Made by a program: the position numbers and the translations under genes
Part shown: positions 27,422-39,841 of the stretch, in pieces
Layout: each line of letters begins with the position of its first letter
Position numbering within the stretch: the first letter of the stretch is position 1
NCBI GenBank assembly: GCA_011391155.1
Contig: JAABRA010000392.1
Span: forward strand, 1-56,569
DNA from: Burkholderiales bacterium
GTDB lineage: Bacteria > Pseudomonadota > Gammaproteobacteria > Burkholderiales > Burkholderiaceae_C
Reading direction: 5' to 3'
DNA length: 56,569 nt
The notes under the pieces: generated by a model
What the model saw: only the letters and a program-made list of their open reading frames with translations
What the model was told of the DNA's origin: nothing
Database searches by the model: none

Positions 27422-28900
27422 ATGTTGAAACTGGAACTGAAATCTTTGCGGCAGCGGGTATTGCCGGGCGTCCTTCTTGCAGCAACGCTGGCCATGCTGG
27501 TCCCTGCTGCACCGGTCGCTGCACAGGCTGGTGCGCTGGTCCGTGGCTTGCCCGATTTCACGGAATTGGTCGAGCAGGTGGGGCCGTCGGTGGTGAACAT
27601 CCGCACCACCGAGAAGGTGCGCGCCAACGGCGGGCCAGGGGGCGGATCCGATGAAGAAATGCAGGAGTTTTTCAGGCGGTTTTTTGGGGTGCCCATTCCC
27701 AACGGGCCCCGCCCTGCGCCGCGTCAGAATCGTCCCCAGGAGGACGAGCAGCCGCGTGGCGTCGGTTCGGGTTTCATCCTGACCGCCGACGGCTTCATCA
27801 TGACCAACGCCCATGTCGTGGACGGGGCGGATGAAGTGATTGTGACCTTGACGGACAAGCGCGAGTTCAAGGCGCGTCTGGTCGGCGCCGACAAGCGCAC
27901 GGATGTGGCCGTCGTCAAGATTGATGCCGCTGGCCTGCCAGCCATCAAGATTGGCGATGTCAACCGCTTGAAGGTGGGCGAATGGGTGATGGCGATTGGT
28001 TCACCGTTTGGCCTGGAAAACTCGGTCACGGCGGGCATCGTCAGCGCCAAGCAGCGCGATACCGGGGACTACCTTCCGTTCATCCAGACCGATGTGGCCA
28101 TCAATCCGGGCAATTCAGGTGGGCCCCTGATCAACATGCGCGGGGAAGTGGTGGGCATCAACAGCCAGATCTATTCGCGTTCGGGGGGCTACATGGGCAT
28201 TTCGTTTGCGATACCGATGGACGAGGCCGTGCGCGTCAGCGAGCAGCTACGTTCCAGTGGCCGGGTGACCCGCGGGCGGATCGGCGTGCAGATTGACCAG
28301 GTCACCAAGGAAGTGGCGGAGTCGATCGGGCTCGGCAAGCCGCAAGGGGCGCTGGTGCGCGGCGTGGAAAGCGGCTCACCGGCTGACAAGGCCGGCGTGG
28401 AGGCCGGCGATATCATCACGCGCTTCGATGGCAAGGTCATCGAGAAGGCATCCGACCTGCCCCGGTTCGTCGGCAACATCAAGCCCGGGACCCGCAGCAC
28501 ATTCACGGTGTTTCGTCGTGGGGCCAACAAGGAGCTGAGCATTGTGATTGGCGAGGTCGAAGCGGAAAAGACCGCGGTTCGCAAACCGGCGGAGCGCGAG
28601 GACAAGCCCAAGCCCAGTGCCGCCGCCCAGTTACTGGGCCTGAGCGTGAGTGAACTGGGAGAGGCCCAGAAAAAGGAGTTGAAAATCAGGGGCGGCGTCA
28701 AAGTGGAAGCCGCGACCGAGAGCGCGGCGCGGGCCGGCCTGCGTGAGGGCGATGTGATCGTGCAGATCGCCAATACGGAAGTCGCCAGTGTGAAGGAGTT
28801 TGATGCGGCGCTCGCCAGGCTCGACAAAAACAAGCCCGTGAGCGTGCTGTTTCGCCGGGGCGAGTGGGCGCAATACGCGTTGATTCGGCCAGCTCGCTGA
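27422..28900 (+). CDS. degP: DegP/MucD-type periplasmic serine protease
   Basis: HtrA-family protease and chaperone. Signal peptide at residues 1-33 ending APVAAQA; trypsin-like domain with His131 (TNAHVV), Asp161 (RTDVAVVKI) and Ser232 (NPGNSGGPLIN); then two PDZ domains (about residues 280-370 and 400-485). 492 aa. GGAAGG at 27410-27415 places the start at ATG 27422 (or 27419). Last gene of the rpoE unit; in related bacteria MucD clears misfolded envelope proteins and dampens the sigma-E response. Confidence 0.95.
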   Translation: MLKLELKSLRQRVLPGVLLAATLAMLVPAAPVAAQAGALVRGLPDFTELVEQVGPSVVNIRTTEKVRANGGPGGGSDEEMQEFFRRFFGVPIPNGPRPAPRQNRPQEDEQPRGVGSGFILTADGFIMTNAHVVDGADEVIVTLTDKREFKARLVGADKRTDVAVVKIDAAGLPAIKIGDVNRLKVGEWVMAIGSPFGLENSVTAGIVSAKQRDTGDYLPFIQTDVAINPGNSGGPLINMRGEVVGINSQIYSRSGGYMGISFAIPMDEAVRVSEQLRSSGRVTRGRIGVQIDQVTKEVAESIGLGKPQGALVRGVESGSPADKAGVEAGDIITRFDGKVIEKASDLPRFVGNIKPGTRSTFTVFRRGANKELSIVIGEVEAEKTAVRKPAEREDKPKPSAAAQLLGLSVSELGEAQKKELKIRGGVKVEAATESAARAGLREGDVIVQIANTEVASVKEFDAALARLDKNKPVSVLFRRGEWAQYALIRPAR

Positions 28901-29049
28901 GTTCTGGCGGCCGCAATGGCCCGGAAAACCCCCTTTCGAGGTCGGGATTGGCGATGTTTTTTGGGGAGCTTATTCCAGAAAGATCGGGTCGACGAAGGAG
29001 TTCGGCTGGGGTCGGCAACTCCTGCCGTTGTTTGCGCTCACTAACTTTT

Positions 29050-29079
29050 CTGACGCCTAATTACTTTATTCGATAGAAT
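29050..29079 (+). promoter_or_regulatory. Candidate sigma-70 promoter upstream of lepA
   Basis: CTGACG (29050-29055) and TAGAAT (29074-29079) are separated by 18 bp in an AT-rich stretch. It could drive lepA-lepB through a long leader or an RNA ending at the terminator near 29375. Confidence 0.4.
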
Positions 29080-29308
29080 CAGGACGCCCTGAAGTCGATT
29101 ACCGGCATATTGAAATTGCAGAAGTCCACGATGCGGAATGTTGATGACACATCCGTCATTGCTCGACCTTTCACCCACACGTTGTCCATAAGATGCACTG
29201 GCAATGCTGTTAATAAGTTGTGAATAACATGTGTGTTGCAAGCCCGCAACGTCGATGCTTTGGTGGCTTCAAGGCTATGCGGCTTGGCCTTTTTGCCTAC
29301 AATGAAGT

Positions 29309-29377
29309 CCCAACTATCGCAGTTGCCTTTGATTGTTGGTTCAGGGCGCGTCAGCTTTCGACGCGCCCTTTTTTTGT
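29309..29377 (+). ncRNA. Candidate small RNA with its own terminator
   Basis: TACAAT at 29298-29303 would start transcription near 29309. The next 66 nt hold a small stem-loop CAACT-ATCGC-AGTTG (29311-29325), a U-rich linker and a strong terminator hairpin followed by seven T. No open frame is present. This is the shape of a bacterial sRNA, or of a lepA leader attenuator. No -35 match was found and no known RNA family was recognised. Confidence 0.4.
29344..29375 (+). terminator. Strong intrinsic terminator upstream of lepA
   Basis: Perfect 9-bp stem GGGCGCGTC/GACGCGCCC (29344-29352 and 29360-29368), 7-nt loop, then seven T (29369-29375). It lies 476 bp past degP and 45 bp before lepA, so it ends something transcribed within this gap or attenuates lepA. 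Confidence 0.88.
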
Positions 29378-29419
29378 CTTTCCGGCTGTTTTAATTCAAT
29401 CACTTGAAACGCATCGTTG

Positions 29420-31227
<1,808 letters not shown>

Positions 31228-31228
<1 letters not shown>

Positions 31229-32193
31229 TGCAGTACCTCACCGCACTGATTCTTTCCGCCTTCGTGGGCTACGCCGGCGCCTGGTACTTCGGCATGCTGG
31301 AAGGCAACTTCGCCTTGCTGCTGTTCCTGGCCACCGTCGTGACTGGTTTGTATTGGGTGGCGGAGCGTTTTTACTTCCTGCCGCGGCGGCAAAAGGCGGC
31401 GGACGCTTTGCAGCTACAGGCAGAACAGCGTCGCGCCGACCTCAGCAAAATGGGGATTGCCCCGGTTGATGGCGATATCGCCGAGGCGAAGCACAGGCTC
31501 ATCATGCAGCCCTGGTGGCTGGACTGGACAGCCGGCCTGTTCCCGGTGATCCTGCTGGTGTTCCTGTTGCGCTCGTTCCTGTTTGAGCCCTTCAAGATTC
31601 CCTCGGGCTCGATGATTCCCACCTTGCTGGTCGGTGACCTGATCCTGGTGAACAAATTCACCTATGGCGTGCGCCTGCCCGTGATCAACGTCAAGGTGAT
31701 CGACGGCAACACGCCCCAGCGCGGTGACGTCATGGTGTTTCGTTACCCGCCCAGGCCCAGCCTGGACTACATCAAGCGCGTGGTCGGCGTGCCGGGCGAC
31801 GAGGTTGCATACCTCAACAAAAAGCTCACCGTCAACGGCCAGTTGGTGCCAACGATGGCTTTGCCGGAGTATTTTGACGAAGACGCCATGCGCTATTTCC
31901 CGCAGTTCGAGGAGGCGTTGGGAGAGAAGAAACATCGGTCGCTGAACGATCCGTCCCGACCGGCGATGATCGCAGGCGCTGATGATTTCCCCAATCGCCA
32001 GAATTGCCGCTACAGTATTGAGGGGGTGGTCTGCAAGGTGCCCGAGGGCCACTATTTCATGATGGGCGACAACCGGGACAATTCGCTGGATTCGCGGTAT
32101 TGGGGCTTCGTACCGGACCGCAATATCGTCGGCAAGGCATTTTTTGTCTGGATGAATTTCGGCAATCTGAAACGCATTGGTTCGTTCAATTGA
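31228..32193 (+). CDS. lepB: Signal peptidase I
   Basis: Inner-membrane protease that removes signal peptides of secreted proteins. Two N-terminal membrane segments (about residues 1-22 and 25-45) and a third at about residues 97-115 precede the catalytic Ser128 in KIPSGSMIPTLLVGD and Lys183 in DYIKRVVGVPGDEV; GDNRDNSLDSRYWGFVP is conserved box E. 321 aa. It is co-translated with lepA, whose stop shares one base with its start codon. Confidence 0.96.
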
Positions 32194-32221
32194 GACGCAT
32201 GCATTTGGAAGGGGAACAGGG

Positions 32222-32581
32222 ATGACCCATGAATTTCGTTCGCGCTCGGGGCAGCGCGGTATTTCCTTTATCGGTTTGCTGTTCGTCGGGATCGTGGTGG
32301 CCTGCACCCTGGTCGTCGCGGCCCAGGTCTTCCCCACCGTCGTGGAATACCAGGCCGTCGTGAAAGCCGTCAACAAGGCCAGTGGGGGCAGCACGGTGCC
32401 GGAGATCAAGGCGATTTTCGACAAGGCGGCCCAGATCGATGACATCAGTTCCATCGCCGGCAAGGACCTTGAAATCACCAAGAACAACGACAAGGTCGTG
32501 GTCGCTTTTGCCTACACCCGGGAGATCCACCTCGCGGGGCCGGCCTATCTGGTCTTGAAGTACAGCGGACGCTCCAAGTAA
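32222..32581 (+). CDS. DUF4845 single-pass membrane protein
   Basis: 119-aa protein with a short basic N-terminus and a type IV pilin-like GQRGISFIGLLFVGIVVACTLVVAAQVFPTVVEYQ segment giving one membrane helix, then a soluble periplasmic tail. This is the DUF4845 family, regularly located between lepB and rnc in betaproteobacteria; function unknown. ATG 32222 follows a purine-rich ribosome-binding site GAAGGGGAA; the open frame further upstream overlaps lepB and is not needed. Confidence 0.85.
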   Translation: MTHEFRSRSGQRGISFIGLLFVGIVVACTLVVAAQVFPTVVEYQAVVKAVNKASGGSTVPEIKAIFDKAAQIDDISSIAGKDLEITKNNDKVVVAFAYTREIHLAGPAYLVLKYSGRSK

Positions 32582-32583
32582 GC

Positions 32584-33267
32584 GTGGAGCCCATTCTTTC
32601 GGCGCTGCAGCAGCGCCTGCAGCACCAGTTTTTGAATCCGCAGTTGCTGACGCTGGCCGTCACGCACCGCAGTTTTTCGGCCGACCACAACGAACGGCTG
32701 GAGTTTCTGGGCGACTCGGTGCTGAACCTCGCGGTGGCCCACCTACTCTACGAGCGCTTGAGTGGATTGCCCGAGGGCGACCTGTCGCGCGTGCGGGCCA
32801 ATCTGGTCAAGCAGGATACCCTGCATGGCCTAGCCTTGAAACTGGATCTGGCGCAGGCCTTGCGGCTTGGCGAAGGCGAAATGCGTTCGGGGGGGCAGAA
32901 GCGTCCGTCGATCCTGGCCGATGCGCTCGAAGCGGTGCTCGGGGCGGTGTACCTTGACGCCGGATACCCGGTGGCCCAGGCGCTGGTGCGCCGGCTGTTC
33001 GAGCCGGTAGAAATCAACGCCACCATGCAGGCCGCCGCCAAGGACCCCAAGACCGAGTTGCAGGAATGGTTGCAGGCGCGCAAGATGCGTGTGCCGGCCT
33101 ACCGCGTCGTGGGCACGATGGGCGCAGCGCACCAGCAGACTTTCGATGTGGAGTGCGAGATTGCCGAAATGGCGCTGTGCCAGCGCGGCATTGGGGGTTC
33201 ACGCCGTGCCGGTGAACAGGCCGCCGCCGCCGCCATGCTGGAGAACCTGAGATCCAAGACCCCATGA
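32584..33267 (+). CDS. rnc: Ribonuclease III
   Basis: Double-strand RNA endonuclease that processes rRNA precursors. The signature [17 protein letters not shown] (about residues 37-53), the [16 protein letters not shown] motif and the C-terminal dsRNA-binding domain ([23 protein letters not shown]...[15 protein letters not shown]) are all present in 227 aa. The start codon is GTG, 2 bp after the DUF4845 stop. The stop overlaps the era start (ATGA), the classic rnc-era coupling. Confidence 0.96.
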   Translation: MEPILSALQQRLQHQFLNPQLLTLAVTHRSFSADHNERLEFLGDSVLNLAVAHLLYERLSGLPEGDLSRVRANLVKQDTLHGLALKLDLAQALRLGEGEMRSGGQKRPSILADALEAVLGAVYLDAGYPVAQALVRRLFEPVEINATMQAAAKDPKTELQEWLQARKMRVPAYRVVGTMGAAHQQTFDVECEIAEMALCQRGIGGSRRAGEQAAAAAMLENLRSKTP

Positions 33268-34259
33268 ATAACGCTACAAACATTGAAGCAAACAATGACC
33301 TTCCGACGTTGGGGACTGACCCAAAAAGCATTGAATCCGGGCTTGCGCAGGAAACGGCGCTCGCGGCGCGGCATTGTGGCCTGATTGCCATCGTCGGCAA
33401 GCCCAACGTCGGCAAATCGACGCTGCTGAACGCTTTGGTGGGGCAGAAGATCAGCATCACCTCGCGCAAGGCGCAGACCACACGCCACCGCATCACCGGC
33501 ATCACCACGCGCGGTGCAACCCAGTTCGTGTTCGTCGATACGCCCGGCTTCCAGACCGTGCACAACACCGCGCTGAACAAGTCGCTCAACAAGACCGTGT
33601 TGGGCGCGGTGGGCGACGTGGACCTGGTGCTGTTCGTGGTCGAGGCGGGCAGCTTTACCCCGGCCGACGAGCGGGTGCTGGCCTTGCTCAAGCCCGGCGT
33701 GCCGGCGCTGCTGATCGCCAACAAGCTCGACACCGTACACCGCCGCTCTGACGTCGCGCCCTGGCTGCAGTCCATGCAGGCGCGTCACCCCTTCGCCGAG
33801 TTCGTGCCGATGTCGGCCAAGAACGCGAAAGATGTCGAGCGTCTCTTCGGCATCTGCGAGAAGTACCTGCCAGAGCAGGACTGGTCCTACGCTGAGGACG
33901 AACTCACCGACCGCAGCGAAAAGTTCCTGGCCAGCGAGATCGTGCGCGAAAAGCTGTTCCGCTTCACCGGCGATGAATTGCCCTACACCTCCACGGTCAT
34001 CATCGACAAGTTCGAGGACGAGATCGGCCGCAACAAGAGCCGCCTGGCGCGCATCGCGGCCACCATCGTGGTCGAGCGCGACAACCACAAGGCCATGATC
34101 ATCGGTGAGAAGGGCGAGCGCCTGAAACGCATCGGCACCGAAGCGCGCCAGGAGCTGGAGCGCCTCATGGACTGCAAGGTGTTCCTGGAGTTGTGGGTGA
34201 AGGTGCGCTCGGGCTGGGCGGATGACGAGGCTCGCGTCCGCTCTTTTGGCTATGAGTGA
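33264..34259 (+). CDS. era: GTPase Era
   Basis: Essential GTPase that binds the 3' end of 16S rRNA during 30S maturation. G1 is [12 protein letters not shown], the switch region contains [13 protein letters not shown]3 DTPGF, G4 NKLD and G5 SAK; the C-terminal KH domain holds [17 protein letters not shown]. At 331 aa it is about 30 residues longer than E. coli Era. The excess is at the N-terminus, where residues about 5-23 ([18 protein letters not shown]) come from a reverse family A repeat. Confidence 0.97.
   Translation: MNNATNIEANNDLPTLGTDPKSIESGLAQETALAARHCGLIAIVGKPNVGKSTLLNALVGQKISITSRKAQTTRHRITGITTRGATQFVFVDTPGFQTVHNTALNKSLNKTVLGAVGDVDLVLFVVEAGSFTPADERVLALLKPGVPALLIANKLDTVHRRSDVAPWLQSMQARHPFAEFVPMSAKNAKDVERLFGICEKYLPEQDWSYAEDELTDRSEKFLASEIVREKLFRFTGDELPYTSTVIIDKFEDEIGRNKSRLARIAATIVVERDNHKAMIIGEKGERLKRIGTEARQELERLMDCKVFLELWVKVRSGWADDEARVRSFGYE
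33274..33330 (-). repeat. Family A repeat at the start of era
   Basis: On the minus strand it reads TTTTTGGGTCAGTCCCCAAC then GTCGGAAGGTCATTGTTTGC, a diverged copy of the consensus. It lies within 10 bp of the era start codon and encodes [11 protein letters not shown], in the same reverse frame as the copies in rseA and the murJ-like gene. Confidence 0.75.
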
Positions 34260-34262
34260 CGG

Positions 34263-34440
34263 GGCCCCCACGCTCCCTCACTGCGTGTGGTCGCTGCCCC
34301 CCGGGGGGGCTGGCCTTGCTTGGGGCGGCCCTGCGCTGTGGCCGGTGGCCCCCACGCTCCCTCGCTGCGTGTGGTCGCTGGCCCCGGGGGCTGGCCTTGC
34401 TGGGGGCGGCCCGGCGCTGCGGCCGGTGGCCCCGCCGGTG
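34263..34440 (+). repeat. Tandem pair of family B repeats between era and recO
   Basis: Two near-identical units of 84 and 81 bp (34263-34346 and 34347-34427), each starting GGCCCCCACGCTCCCTC, then TGCGTGTGGTCGCTG, a C-run/G-run centre and CTGGCCTTGCT with GGGGCGGCCC, plus a short third start (GGCCCCGCC). They fill nearly the whole 199-bp gap. An in-frame TGA before the recO GTG shows they are not translated with recO. Confidence 0.85.
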
Positions 34441-34458
34441 GTCAAGTCTCGCTGAGCC

Positions 34459-35238
34459 GTGGTCGCCAAGCGCATCACCGAAGAGCCCGCCTACGTCCTG
34501 CACCGCTACGACTGGAGCGAATCCAGCCTGATCCTGGAGGTTTTCACCCGCCACCATGGCCGCATTGCCCTGGTCGCCAAGGGCGCCAAGCGCCCGAGCT
34601 CCAACTTCCGCCCGGTGCTGCTGCCCTTGCAGCCGCTGCACCTCAACTTCGGTGGTGACGCCGAGATTCGCACGCTCAAGGGCGCGGAATGGGTCGGCGG
34701 GCATGTCATGCCCACGGGCGACGCGCTGATGTCGGGCTATTACCTGAACGAGTTGCTGCTGCGCCTGCTGGCGCGCGACGACCCGCATCCGGGCCTCTTC
34801 GACGCCTATGCCGATGTGGTGCGCGTGCTGGCCGGTCACGGCAGCCCGCAAGCGCTGGCGCCCGGACTGCAGGGCGAGGTGCTGCATGTGGCCTTGCGCG
34901 CATTCGAGTTGCTGCTGCTGCGTGAAATCGGCCTGCTGCCCGTGCTCGATGCCCAGACGCTCACGCTGGAGCCGCTCGACCCCGATGGCCGCTATTGCCT
35001 GGTGCCGGAAGGCGGCCTGCGCGAGGCGCACGATGACGACCGCGCCAGCCTGAACGGTGCGCAATGGGAGCGTCTGCAGGGGGCGCTGGGCGATGGGGCA
35101 GGGTTTACCGCCGTGCTGCGCGCCAGCGGGCCGGTCATGCCGGAACTGCGCAGCCAGCTACGCACCTTGCTGAATTACCATTGCGGGGTCAGCACCTTGC
35201 GCACCCGGCAGATGATGATCGACCTCCAGAACCTGTAA
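34459..35238 (+). CDS. recO: DNA repair protein RecO
   Basis: Helps RecR and RecA load onto SSB-coated single-strand DNA in gap repair. The N-terminal OB fold is seen in [39 protein letters not shown], followed by a helical domain with [28 protein letters not shown] and [18 protein letters not shown]. The zinc cysteines of some RecO proteins are absent, as in many betaproteobacteria. Start GTG 34459; an in-frame TGA lies two codons upstream. 259 aa. It follows era as usual, but is pushed away by the tandem repeat. Confidence 0.94.
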   Translation: MVAKRITEEPAYVLHRYDWSESSLILEVFTRHHGRIALVAKGAKRPSSNFRPVLLPLQPLHLNFGGDAEIRTLKGAEWVGGHVMPTGDALMSGYYLNELLLRLLARDDPHPGLFDAYADVVRVLAGHGSPQALAPGLQGEVLHVALRAFELLLLREIGLLPVLDAQTLTLEPLDPDGRYCLVPEGGLREAHDDDRASLNGAQWERLQGALGDGAGFTAVLRASGPVMPELRSQLRTLLNYHCGVSTLRTRQMMIDLQNL

Positions 35239-35285
35239 ACCGGCGCGCCACCGCCTGACATCGCAAACCATTCACGGCCCACAGC

Positions 35286-36044
35286 ATGACGACAGCCCTC
35301 TCGGTCAACCTCAACAAGGTCGCGCTGGTGCGCAACACGCGCCATCTGGGCATCCCCAGTGTCACCCGCGCGGCGACCCAGTGTCTGCAGGCCGGCGCGC
35401 ACGGCATCACGGTGCACCCGCGGCCCGACGAGCGGCACATCCGCGCGCAGGACGTGTTTGACCTCGCCGCACTGCTGCAGGACTGGCCCGGGCGTGAGTA
35501 CAACATCGAGGGCAACCCGTTCCACAACCTGATGGACTTCGTGCGCCAGGTGCGCCCGCAGCAGGTGACTTTCGTGCCCGACAGCGAGGGCCAGTTCACG
35601 AGCGATCACGGCTGGAATTTCCCCGAAGACGCGGACCGGTTGTTGCCGCTGATCCGCGAATGCCAGGCGCTGGGTGCGCGGGTCAGCCTGTTCATGGACC
35701 CGGTGCCGGCGCAGATGGCGCTGGCCAGGGCCGCCGGGGCCGACCGGGTGGAGCTCTACACCGAGCCCTATGCCGCCGCCTGGGGTCACGCCAGCCTCGC
35801 CGGGCAGTTGCAGCGGTATGCGGCGGCTGCGCAGGCCGCGCTGGATGCGGGCCTGGGCGTCAACGCCGGCCATGACCTGAACCGCGACAACCTGCCCCCC
35901 TTCCTGTGCGCCGTGCCGGGCGTGGCCGAGGTGTCAATTGGCCATGCGCTGATCGCCGATGCGCTGGAGCTGGGCTATGCGGCCACGGTGGCCGCCTACC
36001 TGCGCTGCATCGACGCGGCCTTCCCGCCGGTCCACCCGGCCTGA
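35286..36044 (+). CDS. pdxJ: Pyridoxine 5'-phosphate synthase
   Basis: Last ring-forming step of de novo vitamin B6 synthesis, joining 1-deoxyxylulose-5-phosphate and 3-amino-2-oxopropyl phosphate. A TIM barrel begins [15 protein letters not shown], with [40 protein letters not shown] and the phosphate-binding [11 protein letters not shown] and [12 protein letters not shown] motifs. 252 aa, complete. ATG 35286. It lies between recO and acpS, as in most betaproteobacteria and gammaproteobacteria. Confidence 0.96.
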   Translation: MTTALSVNLNKVALVRNTRHLGIPSVTRAATQCLQAGAHGITVHPRPDERHIRAQDVFDLAALLQDWPGREYNIEGNPFHNLMDFVRQVRPQQVTFVPDSEGQFTSDHGWNFPEDADRLLPLIRECQALGARVSLFMDPVPAQMALARAAGADRVELYTEPYAAAWGHASLAGQLQRYAAAAQAALDAGLGVNAGHDLNRDNLPPFLCAVPGVAEVSIGHALIADALELGYAATVAAYLRCIDAAFPPVHPA

Positions 36045-36069
36045 GCCCCGCCTCGCCCCCGGGAAGTCC

Positions 36070-36477
36070 ATGATTTACGGCATCGGAACCGACATCTGCG
36101 ATATTCGCCGCATCCGCGCCAGCCTGGACAAGCATGGTGACCGTTTTGCGTTGAAGATCCTCAGCGAGGGCGAGCTCGCCACCTGGCGCCTGCGCAGTGC
36201 GCGCTGGCCTGAACGCGGCGTGCGTTACCTTGCCACGCGGTTTTCCGCCAAGGAGGCCTTCAGCAAGGCGATTGGCCTGGGGATACGTTCGCCCATGCGC
36301 TGGCGACTGTGCGAGGTGGGCAAGCTGCCGGCCGGGTCTGCGAATGCGGGCAAGCCCGTCATCGTGCTGCACGGTGCGTTGAAGACCTGGTTTGAAGCAC
36401 AGGGGCTCACCGCTTACGTCAGCGTGACCGACGAGAGCGACTATGCGGCCAGTTTCTGTGTGGTGGAGAAGATTTGA
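36070..36477 (+). CDS. acpS: Holo-ACP synthase
   Basis: Transfers 4'-phosphopantetheine from CoA to Ser37 of the ACP encoded at 22940. [15 protein letters not shown] and [17 protein letters not shown] are the two magnesium- and CoA-binding signatures; the C-terminus [20 protein letters not shown] is typical. 135 aa from ATG 36070; the longer open frame upstream is out-of-frame pdxJ. A family A repeat starts directly after the stop. Confidence 0.95.
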   Translation: MIYGIGTDICDIRRIRASLDKHGDRFALKILSEGELATWRLRSARWPERGVRYLATRFSAKEAFSKAIGLGIRSPMRWRLCEVGKLPAGSANAGKPVIVLHGALKTWFEAQGLTAYVSVTDESDYAASFCVVEKI

Positions 36478-36535
36478 AGACGTTTTGGCACTATCCCAGC
36501 GTCGGATGGTCACTGTTTGCTATTGATAGGTGATT
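36478..36535 (+). repeat. Family A repeat between acpS and nagZ
   Basis: Reads TTTTGGCACTATCCCAGCGT then CGGATGGTCACTGTTTGCTA and TTGATAGG, the copy closest to the consensus. It begins at the acpS stop and ends 25 bp before the nagZ ATG. Confidence 0.9.
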
Positions 36536-36560
36536 CATTGATTGATTTTCCGGAGTTCCC

Positions 36561-37721
36561 ATGACCCAGCATGCCCCCCTGATTCTCGACATCGCCGGCA
36601 CCCGGCTGACGCCTGCCGACCGCCAGCGCCTGGCCCACCCGCTCACGGGCGGGCTGATCCTGTTCGCGCGCAACTGGGAAAGCCGTGCGCAACTGATGGC
36701 CCTGTGCGCCGACGTCAAGCGCGTGCGGCGCGACCTGCTGATCTGCGTGGACCACGAAGGCGGCCACGTGCAGCGTTTCAAGACCGACGGTTTCACCCAC
36801 CTGCCGCCGATGCGCGCCTTCGGCGAACTGTGGATGCAGGACGGCAAGGGACCGGCGGGCAGCGGCGCCATGAAGGCGACCAACGCCGCCAGCGCCGCCG
36901 GCTATGTGCTGGGGGCGGAATTGCGCGCTTGCGGCGTGGATCTGAGCTTCACGCCGGTGCTCGACCTGGACTACCAGGATGAGGCCCCCACGCAAGCGCA
37001 AGCGCTTGCTGCCCCCCGAGGGGGCGCGGGCGTCTTGGGGCGGCCCGGCGCCTCCCGGAGCAGCGTCATCGGCAGCCGCGCCTTCGCCCGCGACCCGCGC
37101 GTGGTCAGCCTGCTGGCCAAGAGCCTCATGCACGGCCTGCTGCGCGCCGGCATGGCCAACTGCGGCAAACACTTCCCGGGTCACGGCTTCGTCAAGGCCG
37201 ACTCCCATACCGACATCCCGGTGGACCGGCGCAGCCTCAAGGCCATCCTGGCTGACGACGCTGCGCCTTACGGCTGGCTCAATACCACGCTGGACAGCGT
37301 CATGCCCGCTCACGTGATCTACCCGAAGGTGGACACGCGCCCGGCCGGATTTTCCAGCCGATGGCTGAACGACATCCTGCGACATGGGCTCGGTTTTGGC
37401 GGCGCGATCTTCAGCGACGACCTGTCGATGGAAGGCGCGCGCAAGATCGACGGGCAGCCGGTCAGCTACACCCAGGCGGCGGTTGCTGCCCTGGCTGCAG
37501 GCTGCGACATGGTGCTGCTGTGCAACCAGAGCGTGGATGGCGGCCAGGCCGTCGATGAACTGCTCGACGGCCTGGCCGAAGCCCAGCTCAAGGGCGGCTG
37601 GCAGCCGCATGAGGCCAGCGAGCATCGTCGCCAAGCATTGCTTCCCGCTGGCTTGGCAACAGAGTGGGACGACCTGATGTGCTCGCCCGGCTACATCCAC
37701 GCGCTCGGTCTGTTGCCCTGA
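36561..37721 (+). CDS. nagZ: Beta-N-acetylhexosaminidase NagZ
   Basis: Cytoplasmic peptidoglycan-recycling enzyme that releases GlcNAc from GlcNAc-anhydroMur peptides. Glycoside hydrolase family 3 features are GGLILFARNW, VDHEGGHVQRF, KHFPGHGFVKADSHTD (with the catalytic His of the flexible loop) and the nucleophile in IFSDDLSMEGA (Asp286). At 386 aa it is longer than usual (about 340-360) because residues about 141-164 are a translated family B repeat lying between VLDLDY and SSVIGSRAF, which are normally almost adjacent and close to the active site. Whether the enzyme tolerates this is untested. Confidence 0.94.
   Translation: MTQHAPLILDIAGTRLTPADRQRLAHPLTGGLILFARNWESRAQLMALCADVKRVRRDLLICVDHEGGHVQRFKTDGFTHLPPMRAFGELWMQDGKGPAGSGAMKATNAASAAGYVLGAELRACGVDLSFTPVLDLDYQDEAPTQAQALAAPRGGAGVLGRPGASRSSVIGSRAFARDPRVVSLLAKSLMHGLLRAGMANCGKHFPGHGFVKADSHTDIPVDRRSLKAILADDAAPYGWLNTTLDSVMPAHVIYPKVDTRPAGFSSRWLNDILRHGLGFGGAIFSDDLSMEGARKIDGQPVSYTQAAVAALAAGCDMVLLCNQSVDGGQAVDELLDGLAEAQLKGGWQPHEASEHRRQALLPAGLATEWDDLMCSPGYIHALGLLP
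36981..37052 (+). repeat. Family B repeat inside nagZ
   Basis: Reads GAGGCCCCCACGCAAGCGCA, then GCTTGCTGCCCCCCGAGGGG and CTTGGGGCGGCCCGGCG. It is translated in frame as EAPTQAQALAAPRGGAGVLGRPGA. Both ends use the same frame as in ppc (APT at the start, LGRPGA at the end). Confidence 0.8.
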
Positions 37722-37804
37722 GGCTCACGCGACTTGAAAACACACGCAGCGGCCTGCATTTGCATGTTTGCTGAACTTTCGGGGCGTTTCCCGCTCCACG
37801 TTTC

Positions 37805-38119
37805 ATGGTACTGATCACGGATTTCGTCGCCCGCATCGTCTCAATGGCCCTGCGCCTGGTCTTCGGGCTGGCTGCGGTCGTGTTCGCCCTGAGCCTGCTC
37901 TTTGCCGGGCTGCTGGCCGTGGTGTTCATGCTGCTGCGTGCGCTGCTGACGGGTCGCAAGCCGGCCCCGGTCATGGTGTGGCAACGCTACCGCGAGGCTT
38001 CGCGGGCGTCTACGGCCCGCTGGACGAGCCGCGCCGTGGCCGACCCGGCGGCAAAGGGTGTTCGTGCTGTGCCGGCCGACGTGGTGGATGTGACACCCCG
38101 CGACATCCCGCCACGCTGA
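37805..38119 (+). CDS. Small membrane protein of unknown function
   Basis: 104-aa protein not recognised as a known family. Residues about 13-50 form one long or two closely packed hydrophobic helices (ALRLVFGLAAVVFALSLLFA and LLAVVFMLLRALL), followed by a basic, alanine-rich soluble tail ending DVVDVTPRDIPPR. Codon usage matches its neighbours and the frame is well delimited, so it is likely real. It follows nagZ by 83 bp and converges on lysS with 32 bp between the stops. Confidence 0.65.
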   Translation: MVLITDFVARIVSMALRLVFGLAAVVFALSLLFAGLLAVVFMLLRALLTGRKPAPVMVWQRYREASRASTARWTSRAVADPAAKGVRAVPADVVDVTPRDIPPR

Positions 38120-38151
38120 GGGGCCGGCGCGCCTGCGGGCGCTGCCGGAGT

Positions 38152-39711
<1,560 letters not shown>

Positions 39712-39841
39712 GGGGAGCCAAAGGTTGAGGCCCGGCACCAAGGCACCGCGCGGGAGGCATTTCTAGCCGAAACCATGTATTTTAGTTTTTTGCGCCCGCC
39801 CGCCCACGGCAGGGCGATGCCATGACTCGATAATTCACGCC

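Larger units (their letters stand above)
28901..29419. other. 519-bp intergenic region before lepA
   Basis: No credible protein gene. The G+C content is clearly lower than the flanks from about 29040 onward. Contents seen are a promoter candidate at 29050-29079, a -10-like TACAAT at 29298-29303, two hairpins at 29311-29325 and 29344-29368, and an intrinsic terminator. The first 140 bp after degP show nothing recognisable. Confidence 0.6.

Noticed and set aside
34222-34658. Small genes in the era-recO gap
   Set aside because: The open frames come from the tandem GC-rich repeat, which is open in several frames at once, and have no start signals.
37742-37800. Sigma-E promoter (GAACTT near 37773) upstream of the small membrane protein
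   Set aside because: No matching -10 motif at the 16-17 bp spacing required.
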